Positions 46,808-56,580 of a DNA stretch of 64,000 bases are shown piece by piece. The DNA is from Acheta domesticus (taxonomy: Eukaryota; Arthropoda; Insecta; Orthoptera; Gryllidae). The stretch spans positions 8,127,286 through 8,191,285 of the forward strand of contig JAHLJT010000631.1 in the NCBI GenBank assembly GCA_031308135.1, given 5' to 3'. Each line of letters opens with the position of its first letter. Position 1 is the stretch's first letter. The notes beneath the pieces are model-generated. The model was not told the origin of the DNA, did no database searches, and saw only the letters and a program-made list of their open reading frames with translations. The position numbers and the translations under genes are program-made.

Positions 46808-48488
46808 GCTCTTTAGTTTATCTTGCAACTCAGGTCTGAGAGCACTTGTTTGGTAATTTGGCAACTGTTGTTATGGTAATTTGGCAACCGCGTCTCTTTT
46901 ACACCTTTCAAGACACTCGTGCCTGGCACGTCGGGACAGCAGAGGAGGCAACCGTCAGGTCATAAGCTGCAGCAAGTTTCCTGTTTCTTTGTTGATCCCA
47001 TTCAAGAGTGTCGGCGGGCAGGTACACGGCTCTCATGCCGAAATCTTTTCACGCTGCACAGAGTGGGTGGGGTGGGGTGAACTGAGGCATGAGCGTGGAA
47101 ACAAAACGTCTTTTTAAGCAATTCTGCCCAGTATGCTCAAGAAACAAAACTGTAATATTAATGTGGAGGGGAGTTATAAATTTATTTACAGCAACGTAAC
47201 AATAATTATTTAAGTAAAGCCAGCTCAGAGAGAAATCGAAAAGATATATCCTGAAATATTACCGCCTAGCTCTTCAATTTATAACAATAATAATAATGTA
47301 TTATTATTATGGAATCTGCATATTAAGCAAATAAGAAAACTTTAGTGACAGACAATAAACATATCTAGAAATGTTATGAGAGTAATTGCCGCAGAGGCCA
47401 AAAGTTAAAAAAAGAGGTGGAGCGTAGCGGAGCCGAGATTTTTAATTTGGACGAGGCAGTAATAACACTGTAACATTTTGTGGTATGTTCAGCATTTTAT
47501 CGGTCAATCTCACGATTTATGCGAAAAATGTATTACTGCGATAGTAAACATATGAATTCTGTTGTTGCGGCATGTTACTATGATATTGTGGGGTATTGCT
47601 TGCGATATATCTTTTTAAATAATACCGTGGTTTGAAAAAAATGGATACAAATAATTCTCCTGAAGTTAAAGATAACTAAAGAAATGTCGTTCGGTGAGGA
47701 AGTTGGCGCGTCGATTTCCAGTGGCGACACCTCAGATCGTCAGTAAATATGATTACCGAAGAAGAGTTTCATTTGATGGAATGCGAGGAAAATGAAATTA
47801 ATTTACCTAAAACACATTTTAATTGCACTATTAAAACCTATTACAATGAACAATAATTATCTCAAAAACTAATATGAGTTACTTTTATTCTGAATTATTT
47901 GAATCTGATTTGTTTTCTACACCGACTTGTTTCTTTCTTAATAAACATTTGACTTGCGACGAATCAATGGTTGTTTATTCACGTTGCCAAAGATGTTAAA
48001 ACCCGATGCTAAGGATGTTAAATTGCTTAACATACAGATAGGTACACGCCTGTAGGGTTGCATGTTAAAATGAGCTAAAGACGCATGTGACCGATAAAAT
48101 TATTAAAAATACTAATAAAATGTAACTAAGTAGTACATTAATAATTATTGAAAATAATTAATAAAAAGTAATACAATATAATTATCTTAAAATGACAAAA
48201 AACTGACAGTCGAGTAAATGCTCAAAGTGTCCACCGTTTATGAAGAGACAGGCGTTTACTCTTTTCAGTGTAGTGGCTGCAATACGTTGAAGAGTAACAA
48301 GGACAGAAAACGTGCTTTCTCTTTCTTCCAACTAAAATTAGACACATTCTCTCAGCTCGAAATCTGAGGGCACGCGACCGGGCTTCGCTAAAAGTGAAAG
48401 GGCGTCGAAGGTATTTCACGCGTTGCCAAATTGGCAAAACAAGGGTTGGTGTTTCCAGACCTGGGTTGCAAGATACGATAAAGACCCG
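46805..48488. other. Intron, no gene seen
   Basis: Nothing recognised; mostly AT-rich. Confidence 0.35.
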
Positions 48489-48504
48489 GTATATATATAC
48501 GTCA

Positions 48505-48548
<44 letters not shown>

Positions 48549-48549
48549 T
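48489..48549. repeat. (TA)n microsatellite, left border of the 48.5-kb element
   Basis: TA tract with one ACGTCA interruption. Confidence 0.95.
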
Positions 48550-49907
48550 GCGACGAGCTGTAAACGCGCGCAGCAAACCCAACAACCCGACTCCCCTCGC
48601 GTCACGCCAAATTAGGAGCCCTTTCAATTCGTCACAGCCCCGCGCGAAAGATGCGCGCGCCAGAAACTGCGCCCCCCTTCCCAACCCCGTCTTCAAATAA
48701 CAAAAGCAGACAGTGATGGACTCCCGGGCCGCCCCGGCTGGACAGTCCATCATTGTCAACCTAGGAACCGGAACTAGTTGATTACGAGGCCCTCCCTGCA
48801 TCGTGTAGGAAAATTCCAAAAACGCATAAGGCGCCACAAAGGCGGCCGGGTGGGCGTGCATTGTCTGTCTCTGCGGCGCTGGCGAAATCTAAAACAACAA
48901 AGAAAGCCAATGGGATGTCCAGAAAATGACATCACCCTAAGAAGTGCCCTATTAGCTTCCGACTTTAGTAGAATCTTCGAGAAAACAAAATTTCGGCCAA
49001 TAACATTAGAAATTGCAATCACGTGATAGGGCAAGGCAGCCATGTAAGGAAGAGTAGGGATACGTGACAGAGGCTGGCGAGAGAAGAGAAACTTGGGGCA
49101 GATATAGAACAAAAACTTCAGAAAGATCGCAAACGTTTCGAGAACATACAACATCTTCAGAGAAAGCTTTTGAAAAATTTAACTTCACGTCGAGGAGTGG
49201 TTGGCAACAGATGAAATCCAGAGGGATTTATTCAATCAGCCGAGCTATCGTGGCTGCATTGATACGGGTAAAGTGGCGTTTGACGGCTTTAACCCGCTAT
49301 TCAACGCCCGTGGCTCTTCTCAACAACTTCCGGTCGGCGAGAGGCGGAATCCCGTATACGCGAGCTGTGGTTCCTGCGACGCCCGTCCTGATAGCGACAT
49401 CTCGAACGGCAGCACCTGACCGTTATCCTGCCTGGGACAGCGCCAGCCGCAACGACAATAGGTGTGCAATTCGTCGACTCGAGGTACGGACCTACCACTA
49501 TGTCATTCACACCAGTAATGTTAAAGACAATTTTAAGAAACAAACAGAAATTTGAGCAAGTGTCAAATTAGATTAAAATTTAAATAATGGGTGGTTTAAG
49601 TGACAAGAAGAAAGTATATTGTAATTTAAAAGCAACAATAAACGTGTTTTTGTCCTTCAAGCGAACAACACATTAAAGGAAATTCGAAAAAGCTTGTTTC
49701 TGTCAAACCCTGCGCATGCCCTCATTGAAAGAGAGTGCTCACCCCTGAGGTGCTCATAAGCTGGTGGCGGATGTCAGGTAAGTGTTCGTTTGGCACCCAT
49801 TCACTTACAAATTTAACAGGCACACCTGTCATCTGAATACCGACACACTTCGTTGTGACGGTGCCTTTCCCCCCCTTTTTGTGTTTGAGCGTCGGTTCAT
49901 CACAATA
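48550..49907. mobile_element. Unclassified 1.36-kb element between two TA tracts, copy 1
   Basis: Begins TTGCGACGAGCTG directly after a TA tract and ends CGGTTCATCACAA directly before another. Read inward, the ends TTGCGACGAGCTG and TTGTGATGAACCG match at 9 of 13 positions. A second, inverted copy occupies 63220-64000 and lacks about 430 bp (48765-49195 here). It contains a conserved minus-strand peptide frame (49722-49903) and a conserved plus-strand frame (about 49201-49419) that is kept in both copies. Confidence 0.7.
49722..49903 (-). CDS. Unidentified conserved peptide frame at the end of the TA-bordered element
   Basis: Reads inward from the element end. It includes KKGGKGTVTTKCVGIQMTG and VPVKFVSEWVPNEHLPDIR and stops after STSGVSTLFQ. 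The copy at 63233-63409 keeps the same frame and stop with a handful of substitutions. It may be the 3' end of an element gene or a captured host exon. No family recognised. Confidence 0.4.
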
Positions 49908-50612
49908 TATATATATATATATATTGTTGACATATATATAGAGAGAGAGATATTTAAGATAAAGCGCGATATACACGGTACAGTTTTCGTGCAGATTTTC
50001 ATACAGTTTCTGTACAGTAACTTCAAGATCCCAAACTAAAAATATAAAAGCCAAAAGTCGCGCATTTAAGGTCTGCACGTTTTCTGAATTGCGCCCTCCG
50101 AGTACTTTCAGTGGCGGTATTTTTGTGCGTGCGTTACGCTGTGAACCTTATTAAGTATTAATTAACCATTTGGAGCATAGATAAGAAAAATAGGAAGGCA
50201 GGAATAGGGTAAAAGGAAGTTTATCACAATATATAACTTCATGCAATCTCAGTTTGACAATCCTATCCACAAAATCGACATGGCCGATTACCGTTAGTGA
50301 ACGACCCTGCCGCTAGAAGCGCTGGAGTCAAACTGCTTTCTACACGAAAAATTATGAGCATGTTCATTATATTTCCATGCAGAAAGCGTAAAACCTGGAA
50401 TGCATGAAGAATCTGCACGAAAACTGCACCGTGTATCGGCCTTACAAATTGTTATAATAAACTTTGTCTAAAATTGACATAAATGTTTATGGCTGGCGAA
50501 AGCACGTTTAAAAGAAGTCGTTTCTCTTCCTCAAATATAGCTTTATAATTCAATATTTCATTCACCACCAAGTACTAGCCCAAGTTGACGCGCGCCTCGG
50601 TGTCATAAAAAC
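49908..50612. other. TA/GA microsatellite then AT-rich intron
   Basis: TA tract to about 49925, a second TATATA/GAGAGA stretch to 49950, then nothing recognised. Confidence 0.5.
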
Positions 50613-50817
50613 CCTAGTCGGGTTAGGAGATGTTAATAAACTGAACTGAATTCAACAATATGATTACAATTATAAAATAAAGAAGATTTTGAGTTGTCAC
50701 GACATCAGTAAATTCTGGAAAGAACTATTTCCTGCCCCCTTTCTCTCATAAATACATTGCAGGGAATACCATATTAAGAACGAGGACACAAACTTGTCGC
50801 TTTATCGTTGACTCACA

Positions 50818-51871
50818 CAGGGAAGCCAAAATGGGCGTAATTCCGCGTTTAGGGCTGGAAAACGGCTCTCTCGCGGGACAAAAATTGACTTCGTGGAATA
50901 TCCAATGGACGGAAATGCATCAAAACATGTGCAGTTTTGGACGGGTTTTTAAATTACGACGAAATTTTCAAAAATCAACCACAACGACGTTGACAGTGAG
51001 TTTGATTTTTTAATGTTTACAGTATTCATGATTTTCCATCATTTTTTTCATTTGTTAATTCGTTCAAATTTTCACTAAGAAGTGAGAAGGCCAAATTTGA
51101 AATAATTTGGCTGCCTATGTGCCAACATTAATTTTTACACCTCTAGTTTAAGGTGTGTTCTAAAAGTCATAGTTTCTTTGTCTCGCACATCTTGAATATA
51201 AAATATATCCCATTGGCAATACATGCAGTTAATTTTAGAGCACGCTATTTAAAATTCGTCATCTTGTGGAAGTACGGTGTCATTTTCTGTTAAGCCAGAG
51301 GGAATAAACAATCTAAGCATTTCTATGGTAATACTTTTGTGCACGAATCTTGAAGAGAGGCAAGGAGAATGAAAATGGCAAGTAGAGTCAAAATATTTTA
51401 AAATATGAAAATGGGAAAGTGAGGAAAGTATTTAAAAGAATTATTTATCCCTTATTTTTTTCCCATCTCACTAATTTTTAAATATTAAAATATAACTTAT
51501 TACAAAAAGTACTCGTTAAGCAAGCTGAAGACGTTTCGCCCATCTTTTTCGTGGTCTTCATCAGGGCTGGTCTTGGTGGCCCTGCTGAAGACGTTTCGCC
51601 CATCTTTTTCGTGGTCTTCATCAGGGCTGGTCTTGGTGGCCCTGCTGAAGACGTTTCGACCATCTTTTTCGTGGTCTTCATCAGGGCTCGTATTGGCAGC
51701 CCTGCTGAAGACCAGCCCTGATGAAGACCTCGAAAAATATGGTAGAAACGTCAGCTACACAGCCTGGTACGCGGCGTCACCCGGACAGCCGAGATCTCAA
51801 CTCTGAGCCTAAGCGGAAGCCTAAGACTTCATTTAACGGCGGACATTTGTACGAAGCATCAGGGAACCTTG
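50818..51871. mobile_element. 1054-bp unclassified insertion with 8-bp TSD
   Basis: The TSD GACTCACA is at 50810-50817 and 51872-51879; unit 2 shows the empty site (GTTGACTCACATGAGG). It starts CAGGGAAGCC and ends GGAACCTTG, so terminal inversion is weak. The 8-bp TSD and CAG start suggest hAT, but the 60-bp repeats at 51525-51700 with GAAACGTC-type motifs suggest a Penelope-like piece. Class open. Confidence 0.75.
51530..51760 (-). ncRNA. Hammerhead-like motifs in 60-bp tandem repeats (candidate)
   Basis: Three minus-strand units (about 51574-51530, 51634-51590, 51694-51650) contain CCTGATGAAGACC, an 11-nt loop, GGKCGAAACGTC. CUGAUGA, a GACC/GGUC stem II (paired in the 51694-51650 unit) and GAAAC are the hammerhead core order. 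A fourth, plus-strand version at about 51715-51755 has GGTAGAAACGTC. Stem III is minimal or absent, so self-cleavage is doubtful. Confidence 0.35.
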
Positions 51872-52082
51872 GACTCACATGAGGGTTTGCAGGCCCCATT
51901 GGGACAAGAGACTCATGTTGTCCAGGGCTACCTTCCCTAGTCGGATTAGGAGCAGTTCATAAACTGAATTGAACAATACCAATACAATTATAAAATAACG
52001 AAGATCTGCGGTTGTCACGACATCAATAAATTCTGGGAAGAAGTATTTCCTGTCACCTTTCTCACACAAATACATTGCAGAG

Positions 52083-52608
52083 TGTGGTGGTCGCCCGCAC
52101 ACCTTTAAAGGGACCGACACAAGAACGAGGCAGAGAGACGGCCACAAGGTTCCTTCGCCGCCCGGGAGAGCGCGTGCGGCTTAGAGCCGCAAGGTTCGTC
52201 ACGCTCCAGTCGGCGCCACGGGACTCGCTCCCGACCTTATGGGCGGGTTGGCCGACGAGCTTCCTGCCCCGAGGGGGTATAAATTCCCCCCGCCGGGAGC
52301 AGCGAGTCAGTTGGAATCTTCCCGGCAACGAGTGAGCTTCGCAGCAGTATTGGTGACAACAGAGTCGACTACGCAACGCCCCCGGATCTCTCTCGCTGGA
52401 TTACTACGGACTACGGCAACTCCTTCGGCACGTCTCCCGGACTACGCAACGATCTACGCTCTTCTTGGTACATCTCCTGGATATTGGAAAATTTGGCTAC
52501 GACCTGGTTTACTCTATTGATTGCTGGAATATTGTTTGTACCAAGAAAACGTCACTTTGCCAATAAACCTATTTTATCTGAACCTACTGGTTCTTTTTGG
52601 TCACAACA
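52083..52608 (+). mobile_element. Solo LTR (526 bp) of an LTR retrotransposon
   Basis: Starts TGTGGTGGTCGCC and ends TTTGGTCACAACA, with TG and CA termini. It is flanked by a 5-bp TSD CAGAG (52078-52082, 52609-52613). It contains a TATAAA box at 52278-52283 and AATAAA at 52562-52567. No internal retroviral genes remain, so the element has recombined to a solo LTR. TSD length fits Ty3/gypsy or Bel/Pao. The related duplicate at 50757-50775 shows the unoccupied site. Confidence 0.92.
52278..52283 (+). promoter_or_regulatory. TATA box of the solo LTR
   Basis: GGGGGTATAAATTCCCCCC, a TATA box between G and C runs that could also pair with each other. The start site would be about 25-30 bp downstream, around the CGGGAGCAGCGAGTCAG stretch. 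Confidence 0.7.
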
Positions 52609-52664
52609 CAGAGAATGATATATTAAGAATGAGGACAAAACCTCGTGCCTTGTCGTTGACTCAC

Positions 52665-52953
52665 ATGAGGGTTTGCAGGTCCCATTGGGACGAGAGGCTC
52701 ATGTTGTCCAGGGCCACCTTCCACGCCGGCCGAGTGTCCTCCGTGGGCGGAGCGGCTGGCGGCGGCGCGCGTGTGGTCGTTGCTTCATCCTCGGCGCGCT
52801 CAGCCACCCTCTCCGCGATCGACTTTGCGTTTTCCGCAGCCGACTTGATTGGTTGGTCGACCACAAACTCCACCACTTGGTGCTTTCCTTGAAACTTCAC
52901 GCGGTCCGTCTCTTGTTCCTCCATGGCGAACGAACCTCTTGGAGATATGTCGC
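52665..52953 (-). CDS. Exon A of unidentified GC-rich host gene
   Basis: Internal exon of 289 bp after a TTCAATTACAG acceptor. Two bases complete a codon begun upstream, then DISPRGSFAMEEQETDR, KHQVVEFVVDQPIKSAAEN, AKSIAERVAERAEDEATT, a Pro/Ala stretch and AWKVALDNMSLSSQWDLQTL. It exits with two bases before a consensus donor (CAT then GTGAGT), matching the one-base entry of exon B. The ENAKSIAERVAERAEDE part is probably helical. An ATG at codon 10 in the exon is unlikely to be the start, since the frame is open to the acceptor. Its 3' edge is duplicated to the left. No family recognised. Confidence 0.8.
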
Positions 52954-53460
52954 CTGTAATTGAACCGTCTTCAAAAAAACTAGTTGCGCATCGGGTCGCT
53001 TTTTCTGAATACTGCTGTAACTCAAAAAACTTGTCTTGTACAGAAGGGCGCGATTTAATTCCCTGGAAGCCTAATTTGCTTCATGTAAATCGGCAATATT
53101 CAAGAGTTTATGTTGTTTGTTTTATTTGTGAAAATTAATTTTAAAAGCTCTGAATTTTTTGACAATTTTATTGCCTAAAAACGGCGAACGCCGTCCATGA
53201 AATCACAAATATGTGCCAAGCGTGAATTGGCAAACTGGTAGAGAAAAAGATTTATTCCACATAAAAAATTATTTTTTAATTGGTTAATTTTTATTTGTTC
53301 AAACAGCATTACGGAAAAAGCGAAGATTAGTGAGCATTTCGTACTTTGTAAATCATGGCTTGAACGAGGAAATAACTTCATACCAGAGTCCCAATTGTTA
53401 CCGAAAGGCCCTGGACTGTGCGTTTCATTGCATACGGATTAATAACAATGATTCTACCGT
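52954..53460. other. Intron upstream of exon A, no gene seen
   Basis: AT-rich; ends at the poly(A) of the jockey element. Confidence 0.4.
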
Positions 53461-55010
53461 AATGTTTTTTTTTTGTTTTTTTTATTTATTCTTGCTTGGC
53501 CTGAGGCCCTCAGCAGCCGTGAACGACTGGTACAGTAGTTGATATTTTATATAGTAAGTTTGCAAGATATTTTCTTTTCTCGTGATTATTACATTTTCAG
53601 TAGCACTTTATATTGCACGGAAAGGCTAATCGCTTCCAGTCTGTTTAAGGAGGGTCAAAAAATTCTCTGGGTAATTTCCTTTTTAATCGTTTACGATGAG
53701 GGTTCTGTTTGCCAAGTTTGAAATGGATAGCTGAAGGTATTCGAGAAATTTTGTTATAGAATTTTGCGGATAGAAGGAAAAAATGTACAGTGATAGGTGT
53801 GATACCGAGTTCTTGATGGATTTGAGAGTTTGGAATGAACCAGGGTGCTTTTGTGATTATTCTTAGGAATTTATTTTGGAAAGTTTGGATTTTCTGAATA
53901 TTTGTTTTGGATGCTGCGGCCCAGACAGGAGATGCATAACTTAATATAGGTCGTATCATTGTTTGGTAAAGATGAATGGATGTGTGTAGTTGGAGTGGGG
54001 ATGATTTTTTGAGTAGGGGATATAATTGATGTGTTCGCTTGGTGGCTAGTGCTATTCTATGCATGATATTGGATCTCCATGTGAGTCGTCTGTCGAGTAA
54101 TACTCCAAGGTATTTTGCCGTGGTGTTCGCAGGAATCCATGGTATGTTGTGGTTTTGATAGGTGAGTGTGGGTGGGTCAAGTGGTCTTCGAAGAGTGAAT
54201 ATTTTCCCTTGGCTCTTGCTTGCGTTTATCAGAATGTGCCATTTCTGTGCCCAATCGGAAAATATAGTGAGATGGTTTTGCAGATCCTCTATTGCTGTTT
54301 CTATGTCTCGTTTTGTGGAGTAGATCGCAGTGTCATCTGCAAAAGTGGCAATGGATGTTGATGGTGTGGTGGGTACGTCAGCTATGTAGATATTGAATAA
54401 GGTTGGAGAGAGGCTCGAACCCTGCGGAACTCCTGCTTTGATAGGGTATGGTGTTGAGAGTGCACCAGGAAGTCGCACTGAAAAAGTGCGTTCACTAAGA
54501 AAATCTTCTATTATGCGTGCGAGATATTGGGGAGTGCCAATGCTCCGGAGTTTGAATATCAGTCCTGGGTGCCATACTGTATCAAAAGCTTTTGCGATGT
54601 CAAGGAATACTGCAACTGTATGCTTATGATCATGAAAACCTTCGGTAATGTCCTCTGTCAATCGCAATATTTGGTGGTATGTTGAAAGCTGAGGTTGAAA
54701 CCCAAACTGATGAGGTGGTATTATATTTAATGTGGTGAGATGATTATTTAGTCTGGTAAGGATGCATTTTTCAAGTAATTTTCCCATGGACGATAGCAGA
54801 CTAATTGGGCGGTAGCTTCCTGGGTCATCATTTGGTTTTCCTGGTTTGGGAATGGGGATGATATGTGCGTATTTCCATGTGTGGGGGAAGTATGACATTC
54901 TCAGGGCTGCATTAAATATTGCTGTGATGTGTACAATGACTTTTAGAGGAAGACGTTTGAGTAATGTTTTAGATAAAACTTTGTATTGTCTAATTCTAAA
55001 AGACATATTA
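53461..55010 (-). mobile_element. jockey-clade LINE, 5' truncated, with A-rich 3' tail
   Basis: The minus strand holds the C-terminal half of a jockey-type ORF2, a short 3' UTR (GTGAACGGCTGCTGAGG-like region, AATAAATA) and an A-rich tail at about 53485-53461. The 5' end is truncated inside the RT coding region near 54990-55010, as expected for incomplete target-primed reverse transcription. No target duplication found by eye. Confidence 0.9.
53645..55006 (-). CDS. jockey reverse transcriptase, C-terminal 453 codons, uninterrupted
   Basis: RNA-directed DNA polymerase copying element RNA at the nicked target. Motifs in order: WKYAHIIPIPKPGKP and YRPISLLSSMGKLLEK (fingers), VAVFLDIAKAFDTVWH (first catalytic Asp), KAGVPQGSSLSPTLFNIYI (motif B), ATFADDTAIY (catalytic Asp pair), TAKYLGVLLDRRLTW (thumb), then SYASPVWAAAS, and the C-terminal region to FFDPP. 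It has no stop or frameshift over 1.36 kb, so the insertion is young despite truncation. Endonuclease and the first RT blocks are missing. The family is known widely in arthropods. Confidence 0.95.
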   Translation of the reverse strand: MSFRIRQYKVLSKTLLKRLPLKVIVHITAIFNAALRMSYFPHTWKYAHIIPIPKPGKPNDDPGSYRPISLLSSMGKLLEKCILTRLNNHLTTLNIIPPHQFGFQPQLSTYHQILRLTEDITEGFHDHKHTVAVFLDIAKAFDTVWHPGLIFKLRSIGTPQYLARIIEDFLSERTFSVRLPGALSTPYPIKAGVPQGSSLSPTLFNIYIADVPTTPSTSIATFADDTAIYSTKRDIETAIEDLQNHLTIFSDWAQKWHILINASKSQGKIFTLRRPLDPPTLTYQNHNIPWIPANTTAKYLGVLLDRRLTWRSNIMHRIALATKRTHQLYPLLKKSSPLQLHTSIHLYQTMIRPILSYASPVWAAASKTNIQKIQTFQNKFLRIITKAPWFIPNSQIHQELGITPITVHFFLLSAKFYNKISRIPSAIHFKLGKQNPHRKRLKRKLPREFFDPP

Positions 55011-56368
55011 AGCGCCGTTTCTTATTTTCCTCGAACCAATGAGCAAATGTAGAGACGGCCCCTTCTTTGCTTCTGAATACTAAATGTTCCTTTACTCCCT
55101 CCCACTCGTCACATGTGGTTTGTTTTTTTTGTTTAACTAACTACCTAACTAATAACTAACTAAATAAGTAAAGGTATTGTAACATATAGCATTAACTCTC
55201 TAGTATTGCTAAGCGTATTAACAGAGGGACTCAGGCTGGTGCGATTAAAGAGCAGAGAATATTAAATATTCAACTTAGTTTTACATACATAGATGATGAG
55301 ATTCTGCATGCGTATAACAACCCGTGCTATGGAGTGGAGGTACCCGGAAGGGTTAAACCTTTCAAAAAATCTAAACAATTGTATAGATCTTTCAAAAGAT
55401 CTTTTCAAAAGATCTAAACTAAGAAATATACCATGGGCCCAAAAATTGTGTTTTATGAGTCTACCCTGTTTCCGAGTTATGCAAGTAATTATAATGCGTA
55501 TTGCAGACTATCACGGGTTTTGGCCTGTATTTATGCCAGCTGATTGCTTGAAATCTCGAATTTGGAGTAGTTTGGTTCTGGTAAGAAACTATACACACAT
55601 AAAATTAACGAAAGCTTTTCCGTTGCACGATATTGCAGAGTTTCTTTAATCTGCGTTAAAATATGCTACCCTCGTTTTTAAAACAACCGATAAGAGATGT
55701 TACATAAAATAATTACAAATTTTAACCACCACAATGAATAAACTTGATCACAAACTTTAGACATGTAAATTTGGATTCTTATTAAATTTATTGTGGTCGC
55801 TTAAAATCTTGCCACTAAATCGTGGACCCAGGGACTTAGTTATTTATGCCGTGATAAGGATAATTTTTCATTGTCAAAGTTCGTAAAAATCTCTTACCAA
55901 AAATTCACGTCACAAAAGACGTTAACGTAATAAGAAATCTGCGGATTTATATGCACGAAAAACTGTAGAAATAGGCAGGAAAAATAGGCGTTTAATAATG
56001 TAAAATAAGCAATTAAAAATGTAAAAAAGACATTTAAAAATGTAAAATAGGCATTAAAAAGTGTTAAATAAGTATTTCAAACGGCACTACACATTTTTCT
56101 AATCCATATTTATTTATATACTTGTGTAGAAAGTTTCTGAAGTAAATCTAATGTAGTAACCTTTATGGAATGTTTGCCTTCATCATTGTTCTGACAAATC
56201 TCCTACAAATCCTGTCTTTCATTGTTGGGCAATTCGGACAAAAAAGCTAGTAGCTACCTTTCTTCTTTTCATTAGATGTAACCTGATACTCCAATGCTGC
56301 ACAGTATGATCTTTTTTTCACATTTAAATTGTATAATTTGTTTTAATCGCCTTGTATAACACAATGTT
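55011..56368. other. AT-rich intron, no gene seen
   Basis: 55385-55415 contains overlapping palindromes (see findings). 55975-56070 has short AATAGGC/AAATGTAAA repeats. Nothing coding. Confidence 0.4.
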
Positions 56369-56580
56369 GTAACTAGTGGTGTTACAACACCACATATTTT
56401 TTCGCATTATATCTGAAAAAATATTTCAAAATTTGCAATTTGACCAAAAATTCACAGAATTCAATTAATATGAGATCTGAGTCATTATTTTCACCGTCCT
56501 TTTTTCTAACCGTGGGAAAAAATACTGAGCGAAAATTTGTAGTGGGTTTTGAGAATTTTTTTAAAATGATCTGCATTAAT

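Larger units (their letters stand above)
50613..52722. repeat. Two-unit tandem duplication of the exon A donor edge, split by two insertions
   Basis: Unit 1 is 50613-51935, unit 2 is 51936-52722. Without inserts each is about 260 bp. Each holds, on the minus strand, the last 57 or so bases of exon A (CCTGGACAACATGAG to CAAACCCTCAT), the GTGAGT donor and about 200 bp of intron (CACGACATCARTAAATTCTGG, plus strand). Unit 1 carries a 1054-bp insert, unit 2 a solo LTR. Confidence 0.9.

Noticed and set aside
53645..55006. Functional, autonomous jockey element
   Set aside because: The reading frame is open but the endonuclease and the start of RT are missing through 5' truncation.
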